Assembly: GCA_003194525.1 (NCBI GenBank)
Contig: NBIV01000034.1
Coordinates: 248,001-312,000, forward strand
DNA length: 64,000 nucleotides
From: Gracilariopsis chorda
Lineage: Eukaryota > Rhodophyta > Florideophyceae > Gracilariales > Gracilariaceae
Direction: 5' to 3'
The notes under the pieces were generated by a model, which did no database searches, was not told the DNA's origin, and worked only from the letters and a program-made list of their open reading frames with translations. Made by a program: the position numbers and the translations under genes. Positions 32,510-40,824 of this stretch are shown one piece after another; positions within the stretch are counted from its first letter, which is position 1, and each line of letters begins with the position of its first letter.

Positions 32510-32882
32510 CTGCAAGCGGAGTAGGTAATGCAAGCAGATTGGGAAGATTTGACCCAAGTTTTGCATGCCCAGTGCGGTTATAGGAATTTCCATCAGCATG
32601 AACGGCGGTGCGTTGAGGGGATGGCGGACGGTAGAGAACGAATAGCCTATGATTTGCTGCTGACGGCACTGGGCTGACTTTTCATGCAGTGATTGGATAC
32701 GCCTTTACATACGCACCGTGGCGGGGTGAACTCTCGGCCCTGATTGGATGGCATAAGAACCTGCTCTGAGAGGGTCTAGAGGCGGTCCTCTCGGCCACTT
32801 CGCTCGCTGTGCCTGTGTGAACTTTGTACTGTGATTGGCACAGAGTTTACACATTTTACACGACCTATACTCAGTCCGGGCC
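32510..32882 (-). repeat. Right terminal inverted repeat of the MULE
   Basis: The reverse complement matches 842-946 joined to 1687-1960. At about 32780 it keeps the sequence CCTCTAGACCCTCTC without any insert, which is the empty site for the MITE pair. The inner boundary is approximate. Confidence 0.85.
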
Positions 32883-33283
32883 TCCTGCACTGCTGTTCCA
32901 CGTGTTGCCGAATGTGCTCATTGCCCAATCCCATTTCACCATCAAGTTAAAATTATTTTGTTCTGTTTTTGACAAAAAGCATATTGTACCCCCCAGCTCC
33001 GCGCCTTGATCGGGAGCAAACGCCTTCGTCTGCGTCTGAGATTGTGCTTCCCAACTTGTGCTTTCCCAAACTCTTTCCATATCCTACGCTAATCCTTCAA
33101 GCAAACCTGCTTGCCATCAGCTCCAAGTCGCTCTGAGGCCTGAGTCAGTGCGGCGGAAGTCGAATCCGTATACCCGCTCTATCGCACCTAAAACGCACAA
33201 CAGCGCCACGTCATTTCATCGCAACAAATTCGCACCTTGGACCCGTATCCCACAGCCGTTTTCCAACTTCAGTAGCGCCTAAA

Positions 33284-33562
33284 ATGTTGCACGATCGTCT
33301 CATGTACGTCGTCACAAAGATCATGCCCGTCGTATGCATCGTCGGTGCCTCGCACTTGACCCTACGCAACACGCTATTTCCATCAACCGGCGAGAAGCAA
33401 GCCGCCCTACAACAGCTCCGACAGAAGAGGTATACATCCAAATTCGCAAAGCCCCCACCCGGCGAACAACAAACATCTCCAAGCGAGCCCACTTTTCAAC
33501 CGAAGAGAATGTCTACTGCTGAAGACACCAGCGCCTCACAACGCAGTGCAACCGTAGACTGA
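33284..33562 (+). CDS. Small single-pass membrane protein (92 aa), hypothetical
   Basis: The first gene on the right side of the transposon nest. Residues ~7-27 (MYVVTKIMPVVCIVGASHL) form one hydrophobic segment; the rest is polar and proline-rich, with basic residues after the segment. No family recognised. The ATG follows an A-rich context (CTAAAATG), and codon choice resembles the neighbouring genes, so I think it is real. It ends 261 bp before the end of the convergent ATP synthase gamma gene and is divergent from the IMPase gene if the transposons are ignored. Confidence 0.5.
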   Translation: MLHDRLMYVVTKIMPVVCIVGASHLTLRNTLFPSTGEKQAALQQLRQKRYTSKFAKPPPGEQQTSPSEPTFQPKRMSTAEDTSASQRSATVD

Positions 33563-33823
33563 AAGTATCTACTTTTACGCCCTACGGAAGCCGCTACCGC
33601 ACTCTACAATACTCTCCAAAACTTTTGTGAGCAACAAAACGGCTAGCTTTATGGTAATACTGAACAGAAAGCGTGTATAGGGACAGCCCCCCGCAAAGTG
33701 CTTTAGTGCTGCAAAAAGGAAAAAAAAAAAAGAACAACTCGAGTGTTACAGCAAACCAAACAAGTGCCACCAAAACTGTCGAGCAACAAAGGCAGCGCTT
33801 TAAGAAAAGAAAAAAGAACGCTC

Positions 33824-34843
33824 TTAGTCAAGTGCAGCAGCGCCCGAGGTAATTTCGCTAAGTTCCTGCGTAATAGCAGCTTGACGTTGACGATTGTACG
33901 ACAGCGTGAGACTCTGAAGCATATCAGAAGCGTTTCTAGATGCGTTATCCATAGCGGTCATTCTAGCCGCTTGCTCAGAAGTAGCGTTCTCCAACAGCGC
34001 GTTAAACAATTGCGTAGCCAGCTGAAACTCGAAAAGATCCACCAGAACCTGCGCCGAATCCATGTCCGAGTCAAACTCATATTCGTCAAATGCTTCTGCA
34101 GAGGCCATGAGCGCTTTGAGACCGACTATGGGCTTCTCCGTAACCTCTTGAGAAATGACCGATTTGAACTGGTTGTAGACGAGTACAATCTGGTCGTACT
34201 CGCGACTCAGAATGTCCTCGGCAATTAGACACACCTGCGGGAAGGATACTGCCACCTTGAACACATCCTTGAACGAAACGGCCATGTTATCGCCATGCAC
34301 GCGGGCGAGGCCCTCACGTCCCTTATCGCCCAGCAACATAATGGCGTGATCGACAGCCTTGTTATCCCTGATCATAGCCTTGACGGTCTTAACAATAGAC
34401 GAATTGACACCGCCACACAGGCCACGATCCGACGTAACAGCGATGACAAAGTGCGAAGGGGAAGAGTCCGCAGCGGAATCGGGGGACGCGGGCGCATCAG
34501 CATCATCCATGTTACTGAAAAAGTCTTGCAAACCGACTGCAAACGGACGCGACTTCTCCTGCACGGTTTGCACGGAGCGTAATTTGGCGGCGGCGACCAT
34601 TTTCATCGCCTTTGTGATCTTGCCTACGGAGCCGACGGAGCGCATCCGGTCCGAGATGGCTTTGAGGTTGGCCCACCTCACGGGGTGCTCCGCGGCGAGC
34701 CAGGCGGAATTGTGCGCGGTGGGGTGGGAGAGCAGTTGCGACGATCGCGAATTAAGCGCGATGACGGATGTGGTGGGGGAGAGCGCGGTGGGACGATGCC
34801 CGGCTTCGCGCATCATGGACTTGAGTGCGCTGCGCGTCGCCAT
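33824..34843 (-). CDS. ATP synthase gamma subunit, mitochondrial
   Basis: Central rotor subunit of F1, coupling rotation to ATP synthesis at the inner mitochondrial membrane. 339 residues from the ATG at 34843. The frame is open further up to 34993, but the segment there is proline-rich and codes well as an untranslated leader. Residues ~1-55 look like a transit peptide; the mature start is WANLKAISDRMRSVGSVGKITKAMKMVAAAKL. Other hallmarks are VTSDRGLCGGVNSSI, NQFKSVISQEVTEKPI and, at the C-terminus, ASEQAARMTAMDNASRNASDM. There is no inserted regulatory cysteine loop, so it is the mitochondrial and not the plastid form. Intronless. A short acidic Asp/Ser-rich insert sits at about residues 130-145. 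Confidence 0.96.
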   Translation of the reverse strand: MATRSALKSMMREAGHRPTALSPTTSVIALNSRSSQLLSHPTAHNSAWLAAEHPVRWANLKAISDRMRSVGSVGKITKAMKMVAAAKLRSVQTVQEKSRPFAVGLQDFFSNMDDADAPASPDSAADSSPSHFVIAVTSDRGLCGGVNSSIVKTVKAMIRDNKAVDHAIMLLGDKGREGLARVHGDNMAVSFKDVFKVAVSFPQVCLIAEDILSREYDQIVLVYNQFKSVISQEVTEKPIVGLKALMASAEAFDEYEFDSDMDSAQVLVDLFEFQLATQLFNALLENATSEQAARMTAMDNASRNASDMLQSLTLSYNRQRQAAITQELSEITSGAAALD

Positions 34844-35747
34844 GTTGGACGGGGGGGATGAGGATCGATGGACGGAGACGGGTGGGGGGTGGGGAGGGCG
34901 TGTGGGGGGGTTGGGGGAGGGCGCTGAGGAGCGGGATGGTTGTGGTGCAGCGCGCGCGATCGGCGATTGGCGATGCGCGATGCGCCAGAGCAATGCGCCT
35001 GGCGCCAGCTGCCGCTAATCGTGTACAGTACCTAAAATCACCGAAAAACGGACGTTTAATCACCAACGATGCTCTTCCCCCTCGCGTACGCACCAACGGG
35101 GAGAAGCGTATCGTTCACAATGCACATCGCCTCGTCCGCTCAGCAACGAACTCCTCAACTGTCCACGATGAGGAGCCCAGTCTACTCCAGCATCAATATC
35201 AGCCCCTTAGCTGCCACGCTCCCCAGCACAATTCGTTGCTCCCCAAAGGCAACCGTTCCTGCCATTGTCAGTAGCCAATTTGCAATCACCAACAAACAGT
35301 TTCCACCGCAATCGGCGTGCCCTACTTTCAGCGTCAATTACAATCAGCTCAGCTTCATTCCTCGCACCGCCACACATACCGCCACACATACCGCCACTCT
35401 CAAAGCAGCCGTTACCGGAATGCATACCGATGCACAACGGCGAGAGGGATGACACATTTCGTTGCACATCCTCCTTCCCCTCACTGTTGGTTGCACTCCA
35501 CCTCTGTCAATGTCATGCACGTCCTCAGTGAACGCCACCACCCCCACAAATGCATTGTACCCCTCTCCTATTTTCTGTCCCACCGCCAAGTCCGTCATGC
35601 ATTTTGTGCCGAGCCCTAAATACTATTTAAGACCCACGGCGCACCCACCTCCGCTTTCCCCCGCCATCATTCACCCACCTCTATTGTTCCCCACCCATCA
35701 AACACCCCCTTTCACGCAGAAACCACCCTCCAAACACAGCTTCCCCC
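34844..35747. other. Divergent intergenic region between ATP synthase gamma and the 35748 gene
   Basis: About 900 bp: GC-rich with homopurine/homopyrimidine runs near 34850-34930, then more balanced. It has short CACATACCGC repeats at 35380-35400. It should contain the promoters of both flanking genes; no TATA box was recognised. Long antisense frames over the gamma gene extend in, and I take them as shadows. Confidence 0.4.
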
Positions 35748-36449
35748 ATGACGACAGCCAAGAAATTCGTCAACAGCTTGCTGCTAGAGCTTTGCACAAT
35801 CCTCACAGCTCTATTGCCATGCTTTGCTGACTCTGAGGACTTCAATCGCGCCCTCAACGCCCCATGGTTTGAGCAAGATGTCCAGAAAGCCATAGAGCGT
35901 TTTCAACAACTGGAACGCGTAGTATACGGCAAACGTCGAAACAACGCCGCAACCCAAACCAACTCCCCATCATCAGTTCTGCCGGGCAGACTCAAAGGCC
36001 TGCTGCAGCTTGAAGGTGACACTGATTTGCACCGCATCGTGCGCTACGGACAATGGTTTCAACAGTATTTGAGGGACGCTCGGTTGGCGAAACGAGTGTT
36101 GAAACGAGAGTTGCCAAATGCCGATGCCACCGATCGATATTACGCTCTCAACTACGCCACCACGCCTAGGGACGAACTCGAGAAGCATAGCGTGCAGTTC
36201 GAGGAACGAACTGGGACGCGCTCCATGCTGTTCTGGGTGCGCGATTTGGAAGTGTCTATGAAGCGTTCAAAAGTGGCTGTTACAAAGGTGAAGAACGCCG
36301 CTTCGGACTGGTTTTGGGATGAGAAGGCTGGCAAAGCAACCGTGGTTAGTGATGGGGTGGAGAGTAGAGTGGTGTTTACACCTCGTAAACGGAAACCTGC
36401 TTCCGCAGACGAAGGACCGGACGGGCACGGCCGCAGAAAGAGACGTTGA
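35748..36449 (+). CDS. Hypothetical nuclear-type protein (233 aa)
   Basis: Single open exon, soluble, mostly helical in appearance (…FEQDVQKAIERFQQLERVVYGKRR…). It has a strongly basic tail, FTPRKRKPAS and HGRRKRR at residues ~210-233, that would serve as a nuclear localisation signal. Residues ~1-25 are somewhat hydrophobic (LLLELCTILTALLPCF) but a signal peptide seems unlikely given the rest. No family recognised. A clean start in a C-rich leader, and codon use like the neighbours, support a real gene. The 3' region up to 36970 is shared with the convergent Lsm11-like gene. Confidence 0.75.
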   Translation: MTTAKKFVNSLLLELCTILTALLPCFADSEDFNRALNAPWFEQDVQKAIERFQQLERVVYGKRRNNAATQTNSPSSVLPGRLKGLLQLEGDTDLHRIVRYGQWFQQYLRDARLAKRVLKRELPNADATDRYYALNYATTPRDELEKHSVQFEERTGTRSMLFWVRDLEVSMKRSKVAVTKVKNAASDWFWDEKAGKATVVSDGVESRVVFTPRKRKPASADEGPDGHGRRKRR

Positions 36450-36970
36450 TTGCTGGGGTGATGCAGAGTGCGATTACTCTTTCTGTAAGAGTGTAGTTTA
36501 GGGGGATTTGGCTTTTGATCGTGAAGCTGAAGGAGCACTATCGACAGCCACAAGGGGATATGTCTGTAATACGGGAAGCTGCAACGTTGACCGTTGTCAA
36601 GCATTAGGCTTGATCCCTTCCCGCTTCACTCTCCTAAGGCATATAACTGTTGATGTCATGTTTGTGTGTCTTGGTCTTGGGGCACACAAAGTGACATAGT
36701 GCGAAGAGTGCTCTTAACGGTTGCCTGGGTATGGAGCGAAGTGATGAAGCATCGGCACAAGTGCGAAGAGAAGAAGAGTACAAGCACAAGCTGTGGTTTG
36801 CTCGCCACTTTGTTGGACTTTTTACAAAGAGCGGTGTACACTATCCTTGGTAAGGTATGGTGGTTACGCGTGGAGTCGCTCTTTCTCAATTTTGTTTTTG
36901 CATCCATGAGCAAAAACCATTAAAGGGTTGCAGGGGCAAGCTCTTAACGTCGTAACCTCGAGGGCAGTTC
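36450..36970. other. Convergent 3' region, no gene
   Basis: 520 bp between two convergent stop codons. Only short overlapping frames are present; nothing that resembles a gene or RNA was found. Confidence 0.4.
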
Positions 36971-37522
36971 TTACTGCTCCCGTGTGTATGTAAAATGATT
37001 GTTTAAAGTGGAAACGTGCACGACATTCTCGCCGCGAATGAACAGTTGATTGACAGAACGAGGCTTGCAATCATGGTCCTTGACAACAGCGTTTGACAGC
37101 ACGAGGTTGAAATGCTTGTCAAAAGCGTCAACAACGCCTTCGACAAAGCCTCTAATACGATGTCTCTCCCTAATGCACACGCGCACATTCAAAGCATGAT
37201 CCGCAGCACGCTTGAGTAATTGCAACGGTCCCTCGCCCGCTTTGCTATGAATGGCGTCCAACACGCCCTTCCCCGCGCTAGAGCGGGAGCGCTTTCTGGG
37301 GGTAGGTTGTTTGGGGGCGGCTGTGACAGGACGAGGTGTGAGGAGTCGGTAGGGCGCATGTTGTAGATGAGCGCAGGCGGCTACATTGTTGAGCGGCTTT
37401 GCGCGGTTGAAGATGCGGCGGTCTTGCGCGGTAGGGAGGGCGTTGCAGACGGCGGATAACGGGTGGTGTAGCGCTTGCTGCGGGTCAAATTGCTCGGAGA
37501 ACGGGTTGAGGCGGTCGCTCAT
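36971..37522 (-). CDS. Sm-like protein, Lsm11-type
   Basis: 183 residues. The N-terminal half is low-complexity with a basic patch (PTPRKRSRSS at ~75-85). From about residue 97 comes a complete Sm fold: LQLLKRAADHALNVRVCIRE, RGFVEGVVDAFDKHFNLVLSNA (Sm1) and, after a short insert, VNQLFIRGENVVHVS (Sm2, RGENVV). The split between Sm1 and Sm2 and the residues AFDKHFNL / VNQLF(I)RGENVV are what I remember from Lsm11, the U7 snRNP protein in histone pre-mRNA 3' processing in animals. In an alga it may be a general LSM-domain protein. It is divergent to the phosphatase gene at 37761 with about 240 bp between starts. Confidence 0.75.
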   Translation of the reverse strand: MSDRLNPFSEQFDPQQALHHPLSAVCNALPTAQDRRIFNRAKPLNNVAACAHLQHAPYRLLTPRPVTAAPKQPTPRKRSRSSAGKGVLDAIHSKAGEGPLQLLKRAADHALNVRVCIRERHRIRGFVEGVVDAFDKHFNLVLSNAVVKDHDCKPRSVNQLFIRGENVVHVSTLNNHFTYTREQ

Positions 37523-37760
37523 TGTGAGAGTATCTCAGCGCTGCGAGGGGATGGGGGGCGGCTACGAGGGGCGCAATGAGAGTTTTGAAGAGAACACGCA
37601 CACGTGGCGGACTGTGAACCGTTGATCGCTGTTGATGAACGAACGCTCGTCTGAACCGAAACAGGAGTTGAAGGGACGGTACAAGCGCAAATGAAGCGAC
37701 GGGTGTGGTTGCATTCGAATGCATACTGTCGCAGCTCTGCGTAACAATCGACAGACCAAG

Positions 37761-38726
37761 ATGCAATCTTCGTCACGCCGCATGGCGTTCGCGACACCAG
37801 CAGTTCTGCGAACAAGCAGTCTGCACGCACAGCCGCTGCGCGAAGCAGCCTCATCCTACCCGCAACGCAACAATGAAGCGGTCCAAACGCGACGCAACAA
37901 GTCGCCGTGCATGCTGTTCAACTTTGGAAATCTGTGGTCGTCCAAAGAGCCCGACACGCCGCAAAAGTGGAACTGGTCAATCGGATACTCGTATCTAGCA
38001 CACCCGGAAAAGAACACGGGTGAGGATGCATTCTTCGTGGAAGGCAATGCAATCGGTGTGTTTGACGGCGTGTCCGGCGCATTTGAGACGCGCGGAGTGG
38101 ACCCTCGTCTGTACAGTCAGACGTTAGCGGCAAACACTCGCGAGTTTGTGCGCGAGCTAGGCGCGCAAAACGTGGTGAAAGCGGCGTACCAAGCGGCGGC
38201 TACCAACGAACAAATCGGCGCCTCCACGGCGTGCGTCGTCGGAATGGATCGATACGCACGGTTGTTTGGAATCAATCTGGGCGACTCCGGGGTGCGCATT
38301 GTGAGGGGAAACAAGCTTGTGTTCCGTACAAAGGAACAGCAACATTTTTTCAATTGCCCTTATCAACTTGGCACGGACAGTGAGGATGCGTTGGCGATGG
38401 GACAGAACGTGCAACAGAAACTTCAAGCGGGTGATTGGGTTATTGTTGCCACGGACGGATTGTACGATAACATGAGCGATACCGATATTGTGGCGATGGC
38501 TGCGCACGCTTCGGATGCGACTGAGTTGGCGGATAGTTTGGGAGAACGTGCGGCTGTACGCGCTGTTGATAAACAGTTTGTGAGCCCATTCATGCAGGCG
38601 GCGATGCAAGCGGGCGTGAAATGGGAAGGCGGTAAGGCGGATGATATCACGGTGGTTGTAGCGCGAGTAGAAGATGACGAATCTCTGCTTTCAACAAGTC
38701 TGCTCTCAACGCTTGCGGAGGCGTGA
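37761..38726 (+). CDS. PPTC7-like protein phosphatase (PP2C family), organelle-targeted
   Basis: Metal-dependent Ser/Thr phosphatase. 321 residues from the ATG at 37761; an in-frame ATG at 37719 exists. Residues ~1-60 are basic and serine-rich, like a transit peptide. The PP2C fold begins at GYSYLAHPEKNTGEDAFF, with the metal-binding Asp of GVFDGVSGAFETRGVDPRLY. Later motifs are INLGDSGVRIVR, VIVATDGLYDNMSD and KADDITVVVARV, the last carrying the C-terminal metal Asp. Compared with PPTC7/plant homologues, the loop GV(A/F)DGV and 'GVDPRLYS' agree well. Intronless. It probably acts in the plastid or mitochondrion; the substrate cannot be read from the sequence. Confidence 0.88.
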   Translation: MQSSSRRMAFATPAVLRTSSLHAQPLREAASSYPQRNNEAVQTRRNKSPCMLFNFGNLWSSKEPDTPQKWNWSIGYSYLAHPEKNTGEDAFFVEGNAIGVFDGVSGAFETRGVDPRLYSQTLAANTREFVRELGAQNVVKAAYQAAATNEQIGASTACVVGMDRYARLFGINLGDSGVRIVRGNKLVFRTKEQQHFFNCPYQLGTDSEDALAMGQNVQQKLQAGDWVIVATDGLYDNMSDTDIVAMAAHASDATELADSLGERAAVRAVDKQFVSPFMQAAMQAGVKWEGGKADDITVVVARVEDDESLLSTSLLSTLAEA

Positions 38727-38951
38727 GAGAAGCGCAGTAAACAGAATCTACATACAACGGCTAAACGCGCATGTACGTGGAATAGGGCACACGATTTTTT
38801 TCTTTTTGGAGGGGGGGGTTTGGTGTCGCCGCGCGGCTGCATCTCAGTCGGCGCTCATCCGCGGCCGGCAAGCACGACGACGGATCGCGCGCGCGGATGC
38901 TGGCGCGCGTGTATGAATGAGTGCGCTGACGCCCCTTTTCGTGCGCGCGCC

Positions 38952-39239
38952 ATGCAGTTCGGCTCGCTCACGCTAGAGCAGTGGCATGCCACCCTATCGC
39001 GCGACCAGCCCGTCCGTCCAGTGCACGAACATCAACGGCGTGATGAGAAGCGCTGCAACGCCGCGCCAGTCGCTCTTACATGGGCCGACCGCGTAGCGTC
39101 GGGAGGCGCCGGCGTGCACCGTCCGCATGCGCTGCCCGCTCCGCTGTTTGCGCCTTCGTCTCCGCCCCGTCGTGTGCCACCTTCGCCGTCCTCTGCGTCG
39201 CCCTGTATCTCCTCCACAGCGCCTACCACACCGCCTTCT

Positions 39240-39273
<34 letters not shown>

Positions 39274-40337
39274 CACGTCCCTCCGCTACTGCGGCGGCAG
39301 CTGTTGCCAATCGTGATGACGGTGGGGAAGTGCCGCCGCGCGTGTTGAGGGGATTGGTGAATCGGGGAAATTCTTGTTTTATTAACGTTGTGTTACAGGC
39401 GTTGCTTTCTTGCGAGCCGTTTCGAGTGATGTTGTTGCAACAATCGCGCGCGCCGACGCCGCCGTCAAAGCTGCTTGCAAAGTTTGTGAGGATTGCTGAG
39501 GAGATGAGCGAACGGGGTGACGGGGGAGGGGTAGGTGAGAATGCATTGCTACCAGATTGGATGTTTGACATTTTTGAGCCTTCTGGGCCGGTGCACGGCG
39601 GCGGCAGCGGCAGCGGCAGCGGCAGCGGCAGCGGCAGCGGCGGCTCTCAGGAGGATGCCGAAGAGTTTTTAACGTATGTACTAAACGCGTTACACGAGGA
39701 GCAGGTGTCCGGAGCGGGTCGTGCCAACGGACACGCCAGCACCGAAGACGGGTGGGAGGAAATCACGCGGCGCGGCAAAAGCGTGGAGATTCGCGGCGAC
39801 GAATTTGTGGCCAGTGCCATCACGGATATTTTCGGAGGCGCGTTAAGAGGCGAGGTGAGGCGAAGTGGACACAAAGCATCGGTGACTCGGGAGCCGTTCT
39901 TTTCTCTGAGCGTGGACATTGAAAGCGGGCTGATACGAAATGTGCAACATGCTTTGCAGCAGTACTTTGAACCGGAGATTCTTGACGCGGGCTGTGTGCG
40001 ACGACAGGTGACGCTCGCGAGCACGCCCAGAGTGCTTATTTTGCATCTGAAGCGATTTGCTCATGATAGTATGACGGGCGCTCTGCACAAGGTGCGACGA
40101 CCGATCCCGTTTGCAGAGCGACTCGAGGTGAGTGCGCCGCGAAGAAGCAGCCGGGCGTATCGACTGTGCGCTGTGGTTACGCACCATGGAAACGAACTGG
40201 CGGGCGGACATTACACGGTGGACGTGCGTCATGGCGAGAAGTGGACGTGCTGTGATGACTCCAAGCTGAGCGCCACCACGGTGGAACGCGTGTGTCGGCG
40301 ACAAGCGTACCTGCTGTTCTACGCTGCGGACGACTAA
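38952..40337 (+). CDS. Ubiquitin-specific protease (USP10/Ubp3-like catalytic domain)
   Basis: Cysteine deubiquitinase, 461 residues from the ATG at 38952 (MQFGSLTLEQW); the frame is open from 38820. The N-terminal ~130 residues are disordered, with a proline run encoded by a CCG/CCT repeat at 39236-39273. Cys box: LRGLVNRGNSCFINVVLQALL. A serine-glycine run encoded by (GGCAGC)n at 39597-39643 sits just before QEDAEEFLTYVLNAL (QQDA-type box). The core continues through LILHLKRFAHD and ends with the His box GNELAGGHYTVDVRHG and the WTCCDDSKL stretch with its Asp. The order and the ending resemble USP10/Ubp3, which partner G3BP/Bre5. All three catalytic residues are visible. Confidence 0.92.
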
Positions 40338-40824
40338 ACAAAAACAAAGAAAGGCACTCAAGTGCGCATTGGCGGCAAGTGACGGGGGGGGCTGCGAGAC
40401 GTTGGTATTGACTTGGGAGAAAAGGCGTGAGCGAAGGCGCGCGCTTGTTCAGCGCCGCTCGCCCTTCGACTGGAGTAGAGTTGTCAACAGAGGCGATTGT
40501 ACCGTAGCCGCTGGCACAGCACCTGTGGCGCCAAGCCGTTGTGATCCAATTCGCGTGCTCGCTCGTCCCTCCGATAAATCCTCTTCCCCGTGGAATTGCC
40601 ACACTACAGTACTGTACAGCTGCTACCTACTCTGGTAACCGAATATTCAGCTGCAAACCGCCTTTGTTATGGCAAATGGCTGTGCTCGTGCGCATCCCAT
40701 CGACGTACACACCACACACGCCACGCCACCCCCGCTCCCACCCTGTCCCGACGAACCTCTCAAGTCCCCGGCCCCCCCCCCCCCATCTCCCCTCCAGACC
40801 AAACCCCCTTCCGTTCGCCCTCAA

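Larger units (their letters stand above)
842..32882 (+). mobile_element. Mutator-like (MULE) DNA transposon, carrying nested insertions
   Basis: The outermost layer of the nest. The left end (842 to about 1960) and right end (about 32510 to 32882) are inverted copies of each other, starting GCCCGGACTGA on both ends. Internal sequence is 1689-5465 and 29606-32509, so without its passengers the element would be about 7.2 kb. The broken transposase ORF (4278-5465, then 29606 on) has the look of a MULE domain: an Asp in VCIDF followed by NRCGLPLLTVNGR and FFMAFMSSE. Long terminal repeats in inverted order fit MULEs. No convincing 8-11 bp target duplication is seen; only TGCAC (835-839 and 32886-32890) is shared close to the ends. 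Assignment to MULEs is from motif memory, not a search. Confidence 0.75.

Noticed and set aside
832..32890. A 9-bp MULE target duplication
   Set aside because: The 9-bp flanks do not match; only TGCAC is shared a few bases away from each end, too short to claim.
34844..34993. N-terminal extension of ATP synthase gamma by 50 residues
   Set aside because: Proline-rich leader-like sequence; the ATG at 34843 already starts a normal transit peptide.
34359..35018. 219-codon plus-strand ORF opposite ATP synthase gamma
   Set aside because: It lies antisense to a clear conserved gene and has arginine/glycine-rich composition from GC-rich shadow frames.
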